Below are positions 17,821-26,520 of a stretch of 64,000 bases of DNA, one piece after another (positions within the stretch are counted from its first letter, which is position 1; every line of letters starts with the position of its first letter). The notes under the pieces were generated by a model. It ran no database searches and was not told the DNA's origin. It was given only the letters and a program-made list of their open reading frames with translations. The stretch spans positions 1,178,001-1,242,000 of the forward strand of contig NZ_CP066775.1 in the NCBI RefSeq assembly GCF_009754905.2, given 5' to 3'. A program made the position numbers and the translations under genes. Source of the DNA: Mucilaginibacter ginkgonis (GTDB lineage Bacteria; Bacteroidota; Bacteroidia; Sphingobacteriales; Sphingobacteriaceae).

Positions 17821-18129
17821 ATGGACAAATGGAAAGCGGAGCGTATCATACATGAGCGTGAGATCATGGGTAAGAGTTTGCGTACCTTAGCAAAAAAGTA
17901 CGGCGTATCACCCACAACTATTTCCCGCATAGTGAACAAGGACAAGTTAAACGAAAAGGCATTGAGAAGTTCGAAGAAGACAGTTCTTCCCGATGATGTG
18001 TCTTTATTGAAAGCGATGTTACGGACAGAGCAGCTAAAGAATGAGCTGCTGAATAACATCATAGATATAGCAGATAAGGAGCTGGGTACCAACATCAGAA
18101 AAAAGTCTGGCACCAGGCAGTCGGAGTAA
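17821..18129 (+). CDS. IS3-family transposase OrfA (HTH protein)
   Basis: A 102-residue DNA-binding protein of the insertion sequence. It holds a helix-turn-helix (KSLRTLAKKYGVSPTTISRI, about residues 18-37) and a C-terminal leucine-spaced helix (LRTEQLKNELLNNIIDIAD) that would form the leucine zipper of OrfA proteins. OrfB lies in the -1 frame. An A AAA AAG heptamer near the end of orfA permits frameshifting into orfB; without the shift, OrfA alone is made. Confidence 0.9.
   Translation: MDKWKAERIIHEREIMGKSLRTLAKKYGVSPTTISRIVNKDKLNEKALRSSKKTVLPDDVSLLKAMLRTEQLKNELLNNIIDIADKELGTNIRKKSGTRQSE
18099..18105 (+). promoter_or_regulatory. Programmed -1 frameshift heptamer A AAA AAG
   Basis: The slippery sequence lies in orfA phase as A/AAA/AAG, with AAA (18100-18102) and AAG (18103-18105) as zero-frame codons. 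The orfB frame is open from 18078 onward, so a -1 slip here joins 95 OrfA codons to 299 OrfB-frame codons, giving a fused transposase near 394 residues. This is the established strategy of IS3 elements. Confidence 0.85.
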
Positions 18130-18131
18130 GC

Positions 18132-19004
18132 ATGCAAAAACGCAGCCGCGGGCTGCGCGAGTTATGCAGACTGCTTGGTTACAGTTCACAAGCCTATTAC
18201 CAGCATCACCGGTCCACAGAAATGCGGACTTTTAAACAAGAAGAAATCATTCAGCAAGTAATGGCACACCGTCGCCGCCAGCCGCGGCTGGGTGCAAGGA
18301 AACTGCTTGAACTGATACGGCCCGGCATAGGGCGGGATGCATTCTTTGAGCTTTTGAGAGAAAACGGCTTGCTGGTGCGCAGGAAAATATACCGTACGCG
18401 TACCACCTTTTCCTGCCACCGCTTTAAGAAATACCCCGACCTGACGGGCGGCCTGGTGCCTGCAGCGCCGGGGCGGCTGTGGGTGAGCGATATCACTTAC
18501 ATCCGCGTGGGGCAGGGCTTTGCTTACCTGAGCCTGGTCACGGATGCTTACAGCCGAAAGATCATTGGCTTCTGTCTGAGCCATGATCTTTCTACCGGCA
18601 GCTGCCTTACAGCACTTGAAATGGCCTTATCACAAAAGCAACCCGACACCCCGCTGATCCATCATTCGGATCGCGGCACGCAATATTGCAGCGGTACCTA
18701 TACAGCACTTTTGATCAAAGAAGGCATTGGTATCAGTATGACCCAAAGCGGGAACCCGCGTGATAATGCCATTGCAGAACGTGTAAACGGTATACTTAAA
18801 CTTGAACTGTTAAATGAGGCTTACAAAAACCTGAGCGGTGCAACACGTGCGGTACGCAGCGCTATAAATACTTACAACAACTTAAGGCCGCACAGCAGTA
18901 TAGATATGATGACACCACAGGCAGCACACCGGGAATCCGGACCCCTCAGGCGGCGATGGCGAAACTATTATCCCAATCATCAACAAATAACAGAGCAAGT
19001 GTAA
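18132..19004 (+). CDS. IS3-family transposase OrfB (DDE integrase domain)
   Basis: A 290-residue frame with the HTH_21-type segment (RRRQPRLGARKLLELI) and an rve integrase core. The DDE triad is visible as Asp in LWVSDITYIRVG, Asp in LIHHSDRGTQYCS and Glu in NAIAERVNGILKLE, followed by YNNLRPHSSIDMMTPQ. All three acidic residues are kept and no stop interrupts the frame, so it looks intact. It begins 2 bp after the orfA stop but is probably produced mainly as a frameshifted OrfAB fusion. Confidence 0.93.
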   Translation: MQKRSRGLRELCRLLGYSSQAYYQHHRSTEMRTFKQEEIIQQVMAHRRRQPRLGARKLLELIRPGIGRDAFFELLRENGLLVRRKIYRTRTTFSCHRFKKYPDLTGGLVPAAPGRLWVSDITYIRVGQGFAYLSLVTDAYSRKIIGFCLSHDLSTGSCLTALEMALSQKQPDTPLIHHSDRGTQYCSGTYTALLIKEGIGISMTQSGNPRDNAIAERVNGILKLELLNEAYKNLSGATRAVRSAINTYNNLRPHSSIDMMTPQAAHRESGPLRRRWRNYYPNHQQITEQV

Positions 19005-19088
19005 ACCCCTTTAAGGACTAAAATAAAAAGTGTAAATTCAATTCAGTATTAACAATTAAAAGTGTCAACTTTTTTTAGGACAGGTCAA

Positions 19089-19312
19089 GTGTAACACCTG
19101 TGACAATGTGTGACAGTTTTCAATGAAAATTAGCAAACGTGAAACAGTGTCATGATCTTGCGTCATCTGATATACAGACAGTTATCTCGCTGACAATTTC
19201 TTGCCAGATACTAATAAGTCAGTATCTGGTGGGGAAAGTGTAACATGTTACAACCGGGCGATTATGTCAGTAGAATCGTGATATTTCGCCGTCAAAATGA
19301 TGGGCAACAACA
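19089..19312. other. Intergenic spacer with two palindromes between the IS and fabF
   Basis: No gene is seen here. Two inverted repeats stand out: CCAGATACT at 19204-19212 with its complement at 19221-19229 (8-nt loop), and the 14-bp palindrome TGTAACATGTTACA at 19239-19252. Neither is followed by a T run on either strand, so they do not look like standard terminators of the leftward fabF gene. Repeated GTGTAAC words also occur just right of the IS end. Confidence 0.6.
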
Positions 19313-20557
19313 CTACACTTTTTTGAAAACCGCTATGCCATTGTGGCCACCAAAACCGAAAGTATTGCTCATGGCCACATCAACTTTAAAGTCGATGGCT
19401 TCCTTTAGTACGATGTTTAAGCTTGGGTCAACCGCCGGGTCGAGTTCCCGCGTATTGATGGTTGGCGGTATTACATGCTTTTCAATAGCCTTTAAACAAA
19501 GTATCGCCTCAATAGCACCTGCCGCGCCAAGTAAGTGGCCGGTCATGGATTTGGTAGCGCTGATGCGCATTTTAGTTTGTTCTGCCTTAGAGAGGTTAAG
19601 GATAGCTTTAGTTTCGGACAAGTCGCCTACAGGAGTAGAAGTGGCATGCATATTCAGGTAATCAACGTCTTTGATGGTAACTCCTGCTTCTTGCAGTGCC
19701 AGCTGCATAGCCTTCGTAGCGCCGATACCTTCGGGATGTGTAGCTGTCATGTGATAAGCGTCTGCCGTCATGGATGCACCCACAACTTCGGCATAAATCT
19801 TTGCACCACGGGCTTTAGCATGGTCATAATCCTCCAGGACCAAAGCACCCGCGCCCTCACCGATTACGAAACCATCACGGTGAACATCAAACGGCCGTGA
19901 AGCGTGCTGCGGATCGACATTGTTGGTACTCATAGCCTTCATAGAACTATAGCCGCCAAAAGACGCCGGACTAATAGGCGCTTCCGATCCGCCGGTAATA
20001 ATGATCTTGGCTTTTCCCAACCGTATATAGTTGAAGGCATCCATTATAGCGGTGTTGGCAGTAGCACATGCCGAAACGGTAGAATAGTTGATACCCATAA
20101 AACCGTTGCGCAGCGATATCATGCCGGAAGCCATATTAATAAGCAATTTGGGTATCAAAAAAGGGTTGAACCGTGGGTGCCCATCGCCTTTGGCATAGTC
20201 GGTCACTTCATGTTCCAAAGTTTCTAAACCACCCTGCGCGGAGCCCCAGATCACACCCACATCAAATGGGTCCATCTTTGCAAAATCAAACCCGGAATCT
20301 TTAATTGCCTCGTCAGAAGCGACGTATGCATATTGAACGAACAGGTCGGTACGCTTGGCATCGTGGCGGTCGAGATAGTCAGTTGCCTTAAAATCTTTCA
20401 GTTCGCAGGCTATTTGGCTTCGAAACAACGAAGGGTCAAAACGGCTTACCCTTGCCGCGCCACTTTTACCGGCAACTGCGTTCTCCCAAAACAGATCAGT
20501 GGTGTTACCAATAGGGGTTAAGGCACCAAGGCCGGTAACTACAACTCTTTTAAACAT
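19313..20557 (-). CDS. fabF: 3-oxoacyl-[acyl-carrier-protein] synthase II
   Basis: A 414-residue condensing enzyme that elongates acyl-ACP with malonyl-ACP in fatty acid synthesis. The ATG at 20557 (MFKRVVVTGLGALTPIG) is chosen; the frame stays open 49 codons further upstream but without family likeness. The Cys-His-His set is visible: Cys in TVSACATANTAI, His in YLNMHATSTPVGD and His in SMTGHLLGAAGAIEA. The C-terminus is NTFGFGGHNGIAVFKK. A TAnnTTTG-like box lies on the minus strand at 20575-20582. No acpP or other fab gene adjoins it; it is divergent from a microprotein-yjbQ pair. Confidence 0.95.
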   Translation of the reverse strand: MFKRVVVTGLGALTPIGNTTDLFWENAVAGKSGAARVSRFDPSLFRSQIACELKDFKATDYLDRHDAKRTDLFVQYAYVASDEAIKDSGFDFAKMDPFDVGVIWGSAQGGLETLEHEVTDYAKGDGHPRFNPFLIPKLLINMASGMISLRNGFMGINYSTVSACATANTAIMDAFNYIRLGKAKIIITGGSEAPISPASFGGYSSMKAMSTNNVDPQHASRPFDVHRDGFVIGEGAGALVLEDYDHAKARGAKIYAEVVGASMTADAYHMTATHPEGIGATKAMQLALQEAGVTIKDVDYLNMHATSTPVGDLSETKAILNLSKAEQTKMRISATKSMTGHLLGAAGAIEAILCLKAIEKHVIPPTINTRELDPAVDPSLNIVLKEAIDFKVDVAMSNTFGFGGHNGIAVFKKV

Positions 20558-20657
20558 GTTATTCAAACTTTGCGCAAATGTAAATAAATAATAAAATCGG
20601 TCGTGATACCTTTCGTTATAGATTATGTATTTTGGAAGTGCAACGCGCAACTTAATT

Positions 20658-20795
20658 ATGGATAACAAACCCAAACAAAACCTTAACTTTTGGACCAAAT
20701 ACAAGCACTTTGCGGATAACGAGATATTGCTCTACGTGATCATGATAGTTGGTATAGTTTTGGGTATCATCATTATCTCTATTATCAAAGGATGA
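20658..20795 (+). CDS. 45-aa single-pass membrane microprotein
   Basis: A short frame starts MDNKPKQNLNFWTKYKHFA and then has one hydrophobic helix, IVGIVLGIIIISIIKG, at its C-terminus. It looks like a single-pass inner-membrane protein with its hydrophilic part in the cytoplasm. Its stop overlaps the yjbQ start by 4 bp (ATGA at 20792-20795), a standard sign of translational coupling, which supports it being real. I know no named family. Its role beside YjbQ is unknown. Confidence 0.7.
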   Translation: MDNKPKQNLNFWTKYKHFADNEILLYVIMIVGIVLGIIIISIIKG

Positions 20796-21214
20796 AGATC
20801 TACCAGCAGCAACTTTCTCTCAGGGCGCGCTCGCGCGGCTTTCATATCATTACTAACGATATAATAAACGTACTGGCGCAGTTTGAGCCAATGAAAGCCG
20901 GTATTTGCCAGGTGTTTATTCAGCATACTTCGGCTTCGTTGTCCATCAACGAAAATGCCGACCCAACAGTAAGGCAAGACTTCGAGATGTGGTTTAACAA
21001 AACCGTGCGCGAGAACGATCCCGATTACGAGCACGACTATGAAGGCGCGGACGATATGCCCGCTCATATTAAAGCAGCTTTGCTGGGCAGCTCTGTAACC
21101 ATACCCATAACCAACGGCAGGTTGGCCCTGGGTACCTGGCAGGGAATCTACCTGTGCGAGCACCGCAACCATGGCGGCAGCCGCAGCATTGTAGTAACCG
21201 TTTGGGGCGAATAG
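20792..21214 (+). CDS. yjbQ: YjbQ / UPF0047 family protein
   Basis: A 140-residue cytosolic protein of the YjbQ (UPF0047) family, sometimes annotated as a secondary thiamine-phosphate synthase. The diagnostic blocks are VFIQHTSASLSINENADPTVRQD, HIKAALLGSSVTIPITNGRLALGTWQGIYLCEHR, and the end GGSRSIVVTVWGE. The length is normal. It overlaps a 45-aa membrane microprotein at its start and abuts the stop of the converging M28 peptidase. The family's physiological role is not firmly settled. Confidence 0.92.
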   Translation: MKIYQQQLSLRARSRGFHIITNDIINVLAQFEPMKAGICQVFIQHTSASLSINENADPTVRQDFEMWFNKTVRENDPDYEHDYEGADDMPAHIKAALLGSSVTIPITNGRLALGTWQGIYLCEHRNHGGSRSIVVTVWGE

Positions 21215-22843
21215 TTACTGCTTGGATGCGAAAATATCACCGGCGTTAAAACTTGGTTTGGCTGGGTCTTGGGCCACTAGGTAACCTATCAAAAAGTTTA
21301 GCTGAGCGTACTTTCTGCCGGCCTCAAAATCAAATATGCCGTTGATATCGTCCTGCGGTTTGTGGTAGTACTTAGCACGCCATATCGCTACAAAATCATT
21401 CAGGTTGTTTTTGCCGTCGGGGGTTTTGCTGCCGTATTTGATATGCAGGGCAGGGATGCCTTCCAGTACAAAGCTGTACTGGTCACTGCGGGTAAAGCGT
21501 GCCTGTTTTGGCTCGGGATCGGGCTCGACACTTAATCCTAAATATCCGGCGGCTTCATCAACCTGCTTATTCAAGGTGGAATGTTCTGCACCCAAGGCTG
21601 CTATGGATAGCAACGGGGCAATGATGGTTGGCATGTCGGTATTAACGTCGGCAACGATATTTTTCACCGGAACGGTTGGGTGGCTTGCAAAGTAGCCCGA
21701 GCCCAGGTCGCCCATTTCTTCGCCAGTCACCATTACCACCAAAATAGAACGTTTGGGTTTTATCTTCAGGTTATCATAAACCTTTGCAATACCCAACAAG
21801 CTTGCCACACCCGACGCATTATCGTGCGCGCCATTGTAAATGGAATCGCCCTCAACAGGTCGGCCGATGCCCAGGTGGTCCAGATGCGCGCTGTGCACAA
21901 CGTATTCATTTTTCAGTTTAGCGTCGCTACCGGTTATTTTACCAACAATGTTATAGCTCAGGATGTCTTTGTAAGTTGATGCATAGCTAAAATCGATCTT
22001 GCCTTTCAAGTCGAAAGATTGCGGTTCACCTGCTTTGAATTTGGTGACTACATTAATAAATGATTTTTCGGAATTAGCAAATACAGCTTTGGCAGCGGCG
22101 TAGCTCATAGTGCCGTAAAGTTTTATCTGCTCTGAATAATAGGTATGCGATACCGCGACTTTACCGTCTGTACGCATGATGCTGTTAGAGCCGAGCGGGG
22201 TGGCAACCGCGTTAGGATTACGGACTACAGAATCGGTAGATGCAACTATCACCCCAACCGCGCCATGCGCCGCTGCCGCTTTCAGTAAGGTCAGCCCGTT
22301 GGCAACGTGTGCAGCTACCGATGAAGAAAACTTATCGGGCGTGCCGCGGATGATGATCACCGTTTTGCCTTTTACATCAAGTCCGGCATAATCGTCATAC
22401 CCTAATGCGGGCTGACTTATGCCGTAACCTGCGAATACGATCTGTGAGGAGCCTTTTACCGCAGGTGTAACGGGGTTAGGGTAAATATTAAAAGCACCTG
22501 CGAGGGGCGCGTTGTTGAAAGTCAAAACAGGCGATTGTGTCAATGCGCGGCGAATGTGCACGTCCTGCAGCCAGGAGCCATTCTCGCCGGCCGGCTGAAC
22601 ATGCATGGATTTTAAGCGGCCGATCACATAATCAACCGCCATTTGATACCCTCCGGTGCCCGGGCCGCGGCCTTTTAACTTGTCATCAGCCAGGTAAGCA
22701 ATGTCTGCCTTTATTTCGTCAGCCTTGACAACCTCGATTGCTTGTTTTACATCGCTGCCAAGGTTAAGGGTTTGTGCATTGACGTTGCTTGCTGCCGTCA
22801 CCAAAGTCGCCGCCGCGAATAACAAATTTAATTTATTGCCCAT
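21215..22843 (-). CDS. Secreted M28-family zinc peptidase with PA domain
   Basis: A 542-residue exported aminopeptidase-type protein. It has a signal peptide (MGNKLNLLFAAATLVTAASNVNAQ), a protease-associated insert (IVFAGYGISQPALGYDDYAGLDVKGKTVIIIRG), and the M28 metal site: HSAHLDHLG, GAHDNASGVAS, and the catalytic glutamates in VTGEEMGDLGSGYF. A late FTRSDQYSFVLEGIPALHI block supplies a further metal-site region. It probably trims peptides in the periplasm or outside the cell. It converges on yjbQ with no spacer. Confidence 0.92.
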   Translation of the reverse strand: MGNKLNLLFAAATLVTAASNVNAQTLNLGSDVKQAIEVVKADEIKADIAYLADDKLKGRGPGTGGYQMAVDYVIGRLKSMHVQPAGENGSWLQDVHIRRALTQSPVLTFNNAPLAGAFNIYPNPVTPAVKGSSQIVFAGYGISQPALGYDDYAGLDVKGKTVIIIRGTPDKFSSSVAAHVANGLTLLKAAAAHGAVGVIVASTDSVVRNPNAVATPLGSNSIMRTDGKVAVSHTYYSEQIKLYGTMSYAAAKAVFANSEKSFINVVTKFKAGEPQSFDLKGKIDFSYASTYKDILSYNIVGKITGSDAKLKNEYVVHSAHLDHLGIGRPVEGDSIYNGAHDNASGVASLLGIAKVYDNLKIKPKRSILVVMVTGEEMGDLGSGYFASHPTVPVKNIVADVNTDMPTIIAPLLSIAALGAEHSTLNKQVDEAAGYLGLSVEPDPEPKQARFTRSDQYSFVLEGIPALHIKYGSKTPDGKNNLNDFVAIWRAKYYHKPQDDINGIFDFEAGRKYAQLNFLIGYLVAQDPAKPSFNAGDIFASKQ

Positions 22844-22955
22844 GTGTCGAATTTAAAATATAAAAGCATGCAAGTGAGGGCTATCAGCAAATTGTTACAT
22901 AAATTTAAACCTCCTTAAGCATCGAACCATCGCTTTAATGTAAGGCAACTTCCTT

Positions 22956-24635
22956 ATGAAAATATTTAAGTACTATATCACGCTAATTTTAGTTGCACTA
23001 TGCGCTGCAAAAGTAAGCGGGCAGGTCCTTTCCATTACCCCTGTTAGTGCATCTGCACGTCAATACGCCAAGATAGAATTCAACATTAAGCTGATAGCAG
23101 ACTGGCAAAATCCCTATTTGCAAAATGATATTGCATTGGATATGCTGCTGCGAAGCCCATCGGGCAAAGAGATCGTACTGCCGTGTTATTACGAAAGCGG
23201 GATGAGCGGCAAACCTTCTTTGTGGAAGGCACGCTTTGCACCACGGGAGGCCGGCAAGTACACTTACGGCATCAGATTAAGAGGTCTTAACACGAAGGAA
23301 AGCCAATCAATTACGCACTCGTTTATTGTTGCTCCATCTAAACGCTCCGGCTTCCTGCACCCAAATGACAACTGGACATTCAAATTTGATAATGGCAAAA
23401 GGTTTCGCGGCATTGGCGAAAATATCGGTTGGGAATCTCGTACAAGTGATGATTCAAAGTTTTTCAGCAAGTTGCACCAGTCGCCCAGGTACAATTATGA
23501 TTATATGCTTAAGTCGCTGGCAAAGCATGGCGGCAACTTTTTTCGTACCTGGATCAGCCGTTGGAACCTGCCAATAGACTGGCATGACAACTTTAATAAT
23601 AGCAGATATACTGCTTCTGACAAATATTTCAATCCAAGTGCTGTTAAGCGGATGGACAGGCTGGTGAACCTATCAGACTCGCTTGGTGTCTACATGATGC
23701 TGACACTTGGGATGGGCGCTTATGAGATTAAAGACGGCGGATTTTCGCCAACGGCTGCCGACTTTTTTGTGAATCCAAAATCTAAAGAAAGGTATAAAGA
23801 CCGACTGCGTTATATCATTGCACGTTGGGGTTACAGTACCAACATTGCCGCGTGGGAATTATTTAACGAGGTAGACAATGTGCAGTTTGGCGATAAAGAT
23901 AAGCCGATAAGTGCTGATTCGATAGTCGCCTGGCATGACGAGATGAGCACATACATCAAAAGCATAGATCCTTACCGGCATATGGTCACCACCAGTATAT
24001 CGCATCGCGATTTAAAAGGATTAAACACGTTGCGCAACATCGATTTTAACCAAAAGCACATTTATAAAAATACGGCAGGCATTCCAAAGGCTATTACTGA
24101 ATACGAAGCATTATACAAAAAGCCTTATGTTATAGGTGAGTATGGCTATGAATGGGATTGGAGCAAAAACTTTGATGATTTTGCCCCGCATATGGACGAT
24201 GATTTTAAACGCGGCTTGTGGTACGGCTTATTTTCGCCAACGCCGATATTGCCTCTGAGCTGGTGGTGGGAATATTTTGACAACCGGGGCACAGATAAAT
24301 ACTTTTCTAAAATTAGGGAGGTAAATAATTGGATATTTAAAAATAATGCTCCGCTTAAACAGTCTACTGTAAACACTACCATGACGGATGTTTACACAAC
24401 GGCGATCAAATGTGGGAGGGAATATTTTGTGTACGTTTATAATGCCGGTAACAACGGGATAACGGGCACCGTAACCCTGGCTGCTCAACTGTCATCGCTA
24501 TCGCCGGGATCTGTGTATGAACCTGAAGGAGAGATTCTCGAAATGCTTCCCCCATTAAAGAGCGTCGATGGTAAAACGGATATTTACGTTGAAAACCTCG
24601 CAGCTCACACCGACAGAATTTTTATTTTGCGATAA
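22956..24635 (+). CDS. Secreted glycoside hydrolase with DUF5060 domain (GH-A clan, GH5-like)
   Basis: A 559-residue exported enzyme: signal peptide MKIFKYYITLILVALCAAKVSG, an N-terminal DUF5060 beta-sandwich (about residues 25-130), then a beta/alpha barrel. The likely acid/base glutamate is in AAWELFNEVDNVQFG and the likely nucleophile in PYVIGEYGYEWDW, in the right order for clan GH-A. The rest ends in a small beta-rich domain (REYFVYVYNAGNNGITGTV). The substrate is not evident; DUF5060 proteins include glycosidases of varied plant and algal glycans. No SusC/D genes adjoin it. Confidence 0.82.
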   Translation: MKIFKYYITLILVALCAAKVSGQVLSITPVSASARQYAKIEFNIKLIADWQNPYLQNDIALDMLLRSPSGKEIVLPCYYESGMSGKPSLWKARFAPREAGKYTYGIRLRGLNTKESQSITHSFIVAPSKRSGFLHPNDNWTFKFDNGKRFRGIGENIGWESRTSDDSKFFSKLHQSPRYNYDYMLKSLAKHGGNFFRTWISRWNLPIDWHDNFNNSRYTASDKYFNPSAVKRMDRLVNLSDSLGVYMMLTLGMGAYEIKDGGFSPTAADFFVNPKSKERYKDRLRYIIARWGYSTNIAAWELFNEVDNVQFGDKDKPISADSIVAWHDEMSTYIKSIDPYRHMVTTSISHRDLKGLNTLRNIDFNQKHIYKNTAGIPKAITEYEALYKKPYVIGEYGYEWDWSKNFDDFAPHMDDDFKRGLWYGLFSPTPILPLSWWWEYFDNRGTDKYFSKIREVNNWIFKNNAPLKQSTVNTTMTDVYTTAIKCGREYFVYVYNAGNNGITGTVTLAAQLSSLSPGSVYEPEGEILEMLPPLKSVDGKTDIYVENLAAHTDRIFILR

Positions 24636-24638
24636 AAA

Positions 24639-25859
24639 CTATTGCCCAATAGCGCTCAAAACACGTTTAACCAGCTCATCCATTGCTTTGTTATCTATCC
24701 AGCGGGCAACTATTACCAGATCATGTTCGGGGTCGCAATAGATCATGTTAGTGCCGTTGCCAATGTGTGCCCACGCTTTTTCGGGCGCCGATGGCAGCAT
24801 CTTTTTGTCGGTGTTTAAAAACCAGTTCATATAACCGTAGCCGGTGTTGGCTTTGGTAGGTGTAAGTGCCTGGTCTACCCATTGGCGGCTTATCAACTGT
24901 TTTCCTTTCCAATTTCCCGAGTGCATCGTCAACAAACCAAAACGGGCCATATCTAAAGCGTTGATAAACACACCGCCGCCCCAATGACCGCCGCCGCTAA
25001 CAGATTGCACTGCAAAACCATCTAACACTATCCACGAGTTGCGGTAACCGTACCAACGCCAGGTAGTTGACGCGCCGATCGGGTCCATAATGGTTTCTTT
25101 AAGAACCTGAGGCAATGGCCTGCGCCATACGTTGGTGGCAGCAAGCGCCAAAGCGTTTACACGTACATCGTTATATTTCCAGGTACTGCCCGGTTCGTTA
25201 CGTTTGCGGTTCTTGTAATCTTCAATGTCTCCCTGCGGACGGTCGGCCCAGTCTGGTTTGCCCCAAAGTGTACCTTCCCAATCGCTGGTCTGGCGCAGCA
25301 TTACTTCCCAGGTAAGTTTGCGGTTATGTGCAGACGCAAAGGGGTAGATGATGTCGTTCTGATTACTTTCAGAGCCGTTGCTTGCCCAGGGTGAATAAAG
25401 TTCTACAAATGGCACGTAAGCGGCAACTGTATCAGTAGTAGCGCGGATAAGGCCTCGGTCAACCGCTACGCCTATAACTGTCGACAGCATGCTTTTGGTG
25501 ACACTGTTTACAATGTCCACCTTATTCGGGTCGCCCCACTGGCCAATCAGATAACCTTTATAAATGATCACGCCGTTAGCACCGGTACGGTCTGTGAGCG
25601 GGCCTACAGCTTCGCTCATGGGCTCCTTGCCAAAACTTTGATATTGCGCCAGTACACCGTCGTGAGATGATTTGGCTTCGCTGCTCAAAGCAAATTTTAT
25701 AGCACCCTGTATCGCCTGATCGTCAAGGCCGGATTGCAGGGGCGTTTTCTGCTGCCAGTTGCCCGGGGCGGGGAAATAGTCGTTAAGCTTAACTTGCTTT
25801 TGCGCCGATGCCGAAAGCGCGCCTAAAATGAAAGATGTAAAAAGTAAACGTTTAAGCAT
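24639..25859 (-). CDS. Secreted serine hydrolase, class C beta-lactamase-like
   Basis: A 406-residue exported protein with signal peptide MLKRLLFTSFILGALSASAQ. The penicillin-binding fold marks are the SxxK motif S119-V-T-K122 in DIVNSVTKSMLSTVIG and a YxN-type KYNDVRVNAL further on; the third motif is replaced by AHIGNGTNM. Such proteins are usually esterases, D-amino-peptidases or amidases rather than true beta-lactamases. It converges on the glycoside hydrolase with 3 bp between stops. Confidence 0.85.
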   Translation of the reverse strand: MLKRLLFTSFILGALSASAQKQVKLNDYFPAPGNWQQKTPLQSGLDDQAIQGAIKFALSSEAKSSHDGVLAQYQSFGKEPMSEAVGPLTDRTGANGVIIYKGYLIGQWGDPNKVDIVNSVTKSMLSTVIGVAVDRGLIRATTDTVAAYVPFVELYSPWASNGSESNQNDIIYPFASAHNRKLTWEVMLRQTSDWEGTLWGKPDWADRPQGDIEDYKNRKRNEPGSTWKYNDVRVNALALAATNVWRRPLPQVLKETIMDPIGASTTWRWYGYRNSWIVLDGFAVQSVSGGGHWGGGVFINALDMARFGLLTMHSGNWKGKQLISRQWVDQALTPTKANTGYGYMNWFLNTDKKMLPSAPEKAWAHIGNGTNMIYCDPEHDLVIVARWIDNKAMDELVKRVLSAIGQ

Positions 25860-25935
25860 GGGGCTAATATAGCCAATGTAGGTCCGCGTTGCTGTAACAA
25901 ATTACTGGCATGATAATGGCATCATTTCAGCAACC

Positions 25936-26511
25936 ATGAAACTAGAATTACCTGCCGTAAAACTGCCAAAGTTTAAATACAAAAAAGCCGGTGCAGACTT
26001 GAAGAAAGCGTTTGCCAAATTATCTGAGGGTGGATTTGAGAAGATCTTTAAACAGATAGACCAGCTAAACATTAAGCACGGTGTGGATACCTTGGGTATA
26101 GATAAATTTATACAGCAGTGCGCGGTTTTAGCGGCGGGCTCCGGCGCTATCACCGGTTTGGGCGGGATCGCTACTATGCTGATAGGTGTACCTGTCGATA
26201 TGATCAACCTCTTGACCCAGCAGTTCCGTGTTACTATGGCTATATCTTACTACTACACAGGTAAAAGCACATTCACGTTCAGCGACTTTATAAAGATAGT
26301 AGCGGCGTCATTGAAAGTGGATACACGGATGACCGTTTCTAAAACCTTGATAGAAGAAGTTGCGGAAAAATTAATGGTAAGCATCGGCTCAAAAACTGCT
26401 GAACGCTTGCTACCTATAGTTGGCGCTGTTATTGGCGGGACGGCTAATTATCTGTTCATTAAGCGTATGGCTGACAATCTGCATGAGAAATACGCGCCGG
26501 TGGTGGGGTAG
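25936..26511 (+). CDS. EcsC-family protein
   Basis: A 191-residue protein resembling the EcsC family (named after a protein of a Bacillus ABC exporter operon). It has a helical N-terminal part rich in lysine, then glycine-rich hydrophobic stretches (LAAGSGAITGLGGIATMLIGVPVDMINLL and ERLLPIVGAVIGGTANYLF, the first taken in parts) that could touch or enter the membrane. No transporter genes adjoin it, so the Ecs link is by family only. A dispersed repeat fills the gap to the converging gene. Confidence 0.7.
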   Translation: MKLELPAVKLPKFKYKKAGADLKKAFAKLSEGGFEKIFKQIDQLNIKHGVDTLGIDKFIQQCAVLAAGSGAITGLGGIATMLIGVPVDMINLLTQQFRVTMAISYYYTGKSTFTFSDFIKIVAASLKVDTRMTVSKTLIEEVAEKLMVSIGSKTAERLLPIVGAVIGGTANYLFIKRMADNLHEKYAPVVG

Positions 26512-26520
26512 ATATTAAGA

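Larger units (their letters stand above)
17777..19088 (+). mobile_element. IS3-family insertion sequence
   Basis: A two-frame IS3-type element of about 1.31 kb. The ends form an imperfect inverted repeat: TTGACTTGTCCTGAAATAAG from 17777 pairs with TTGACCTGTCCTAAAAAAAG read on the minus strand from 19088, with about 20 of 24 positions matching. The exact outer borders are uncertain and I see no clear 3-5 bp target duplication, so the insertion may be old or the ends may lie a few bases further out. It contains orfA, orfB and a frameshift site. It sits between a degenerate repeat array and fabF. Confidence 0.85.

Noticed and set aside
19245..19661. 138-codon plus-strand frame opposite the end of fabF
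   Set aside because: Antisense shadow of a well-supported fabF gene with no family likeness.
24639..25859. True beta-lactamase resistance gene
   Set aside because: Only SxxK and a YxN-like motif are clear; the family is broad and mostly esterase or peptidase, so resistance is not supported.
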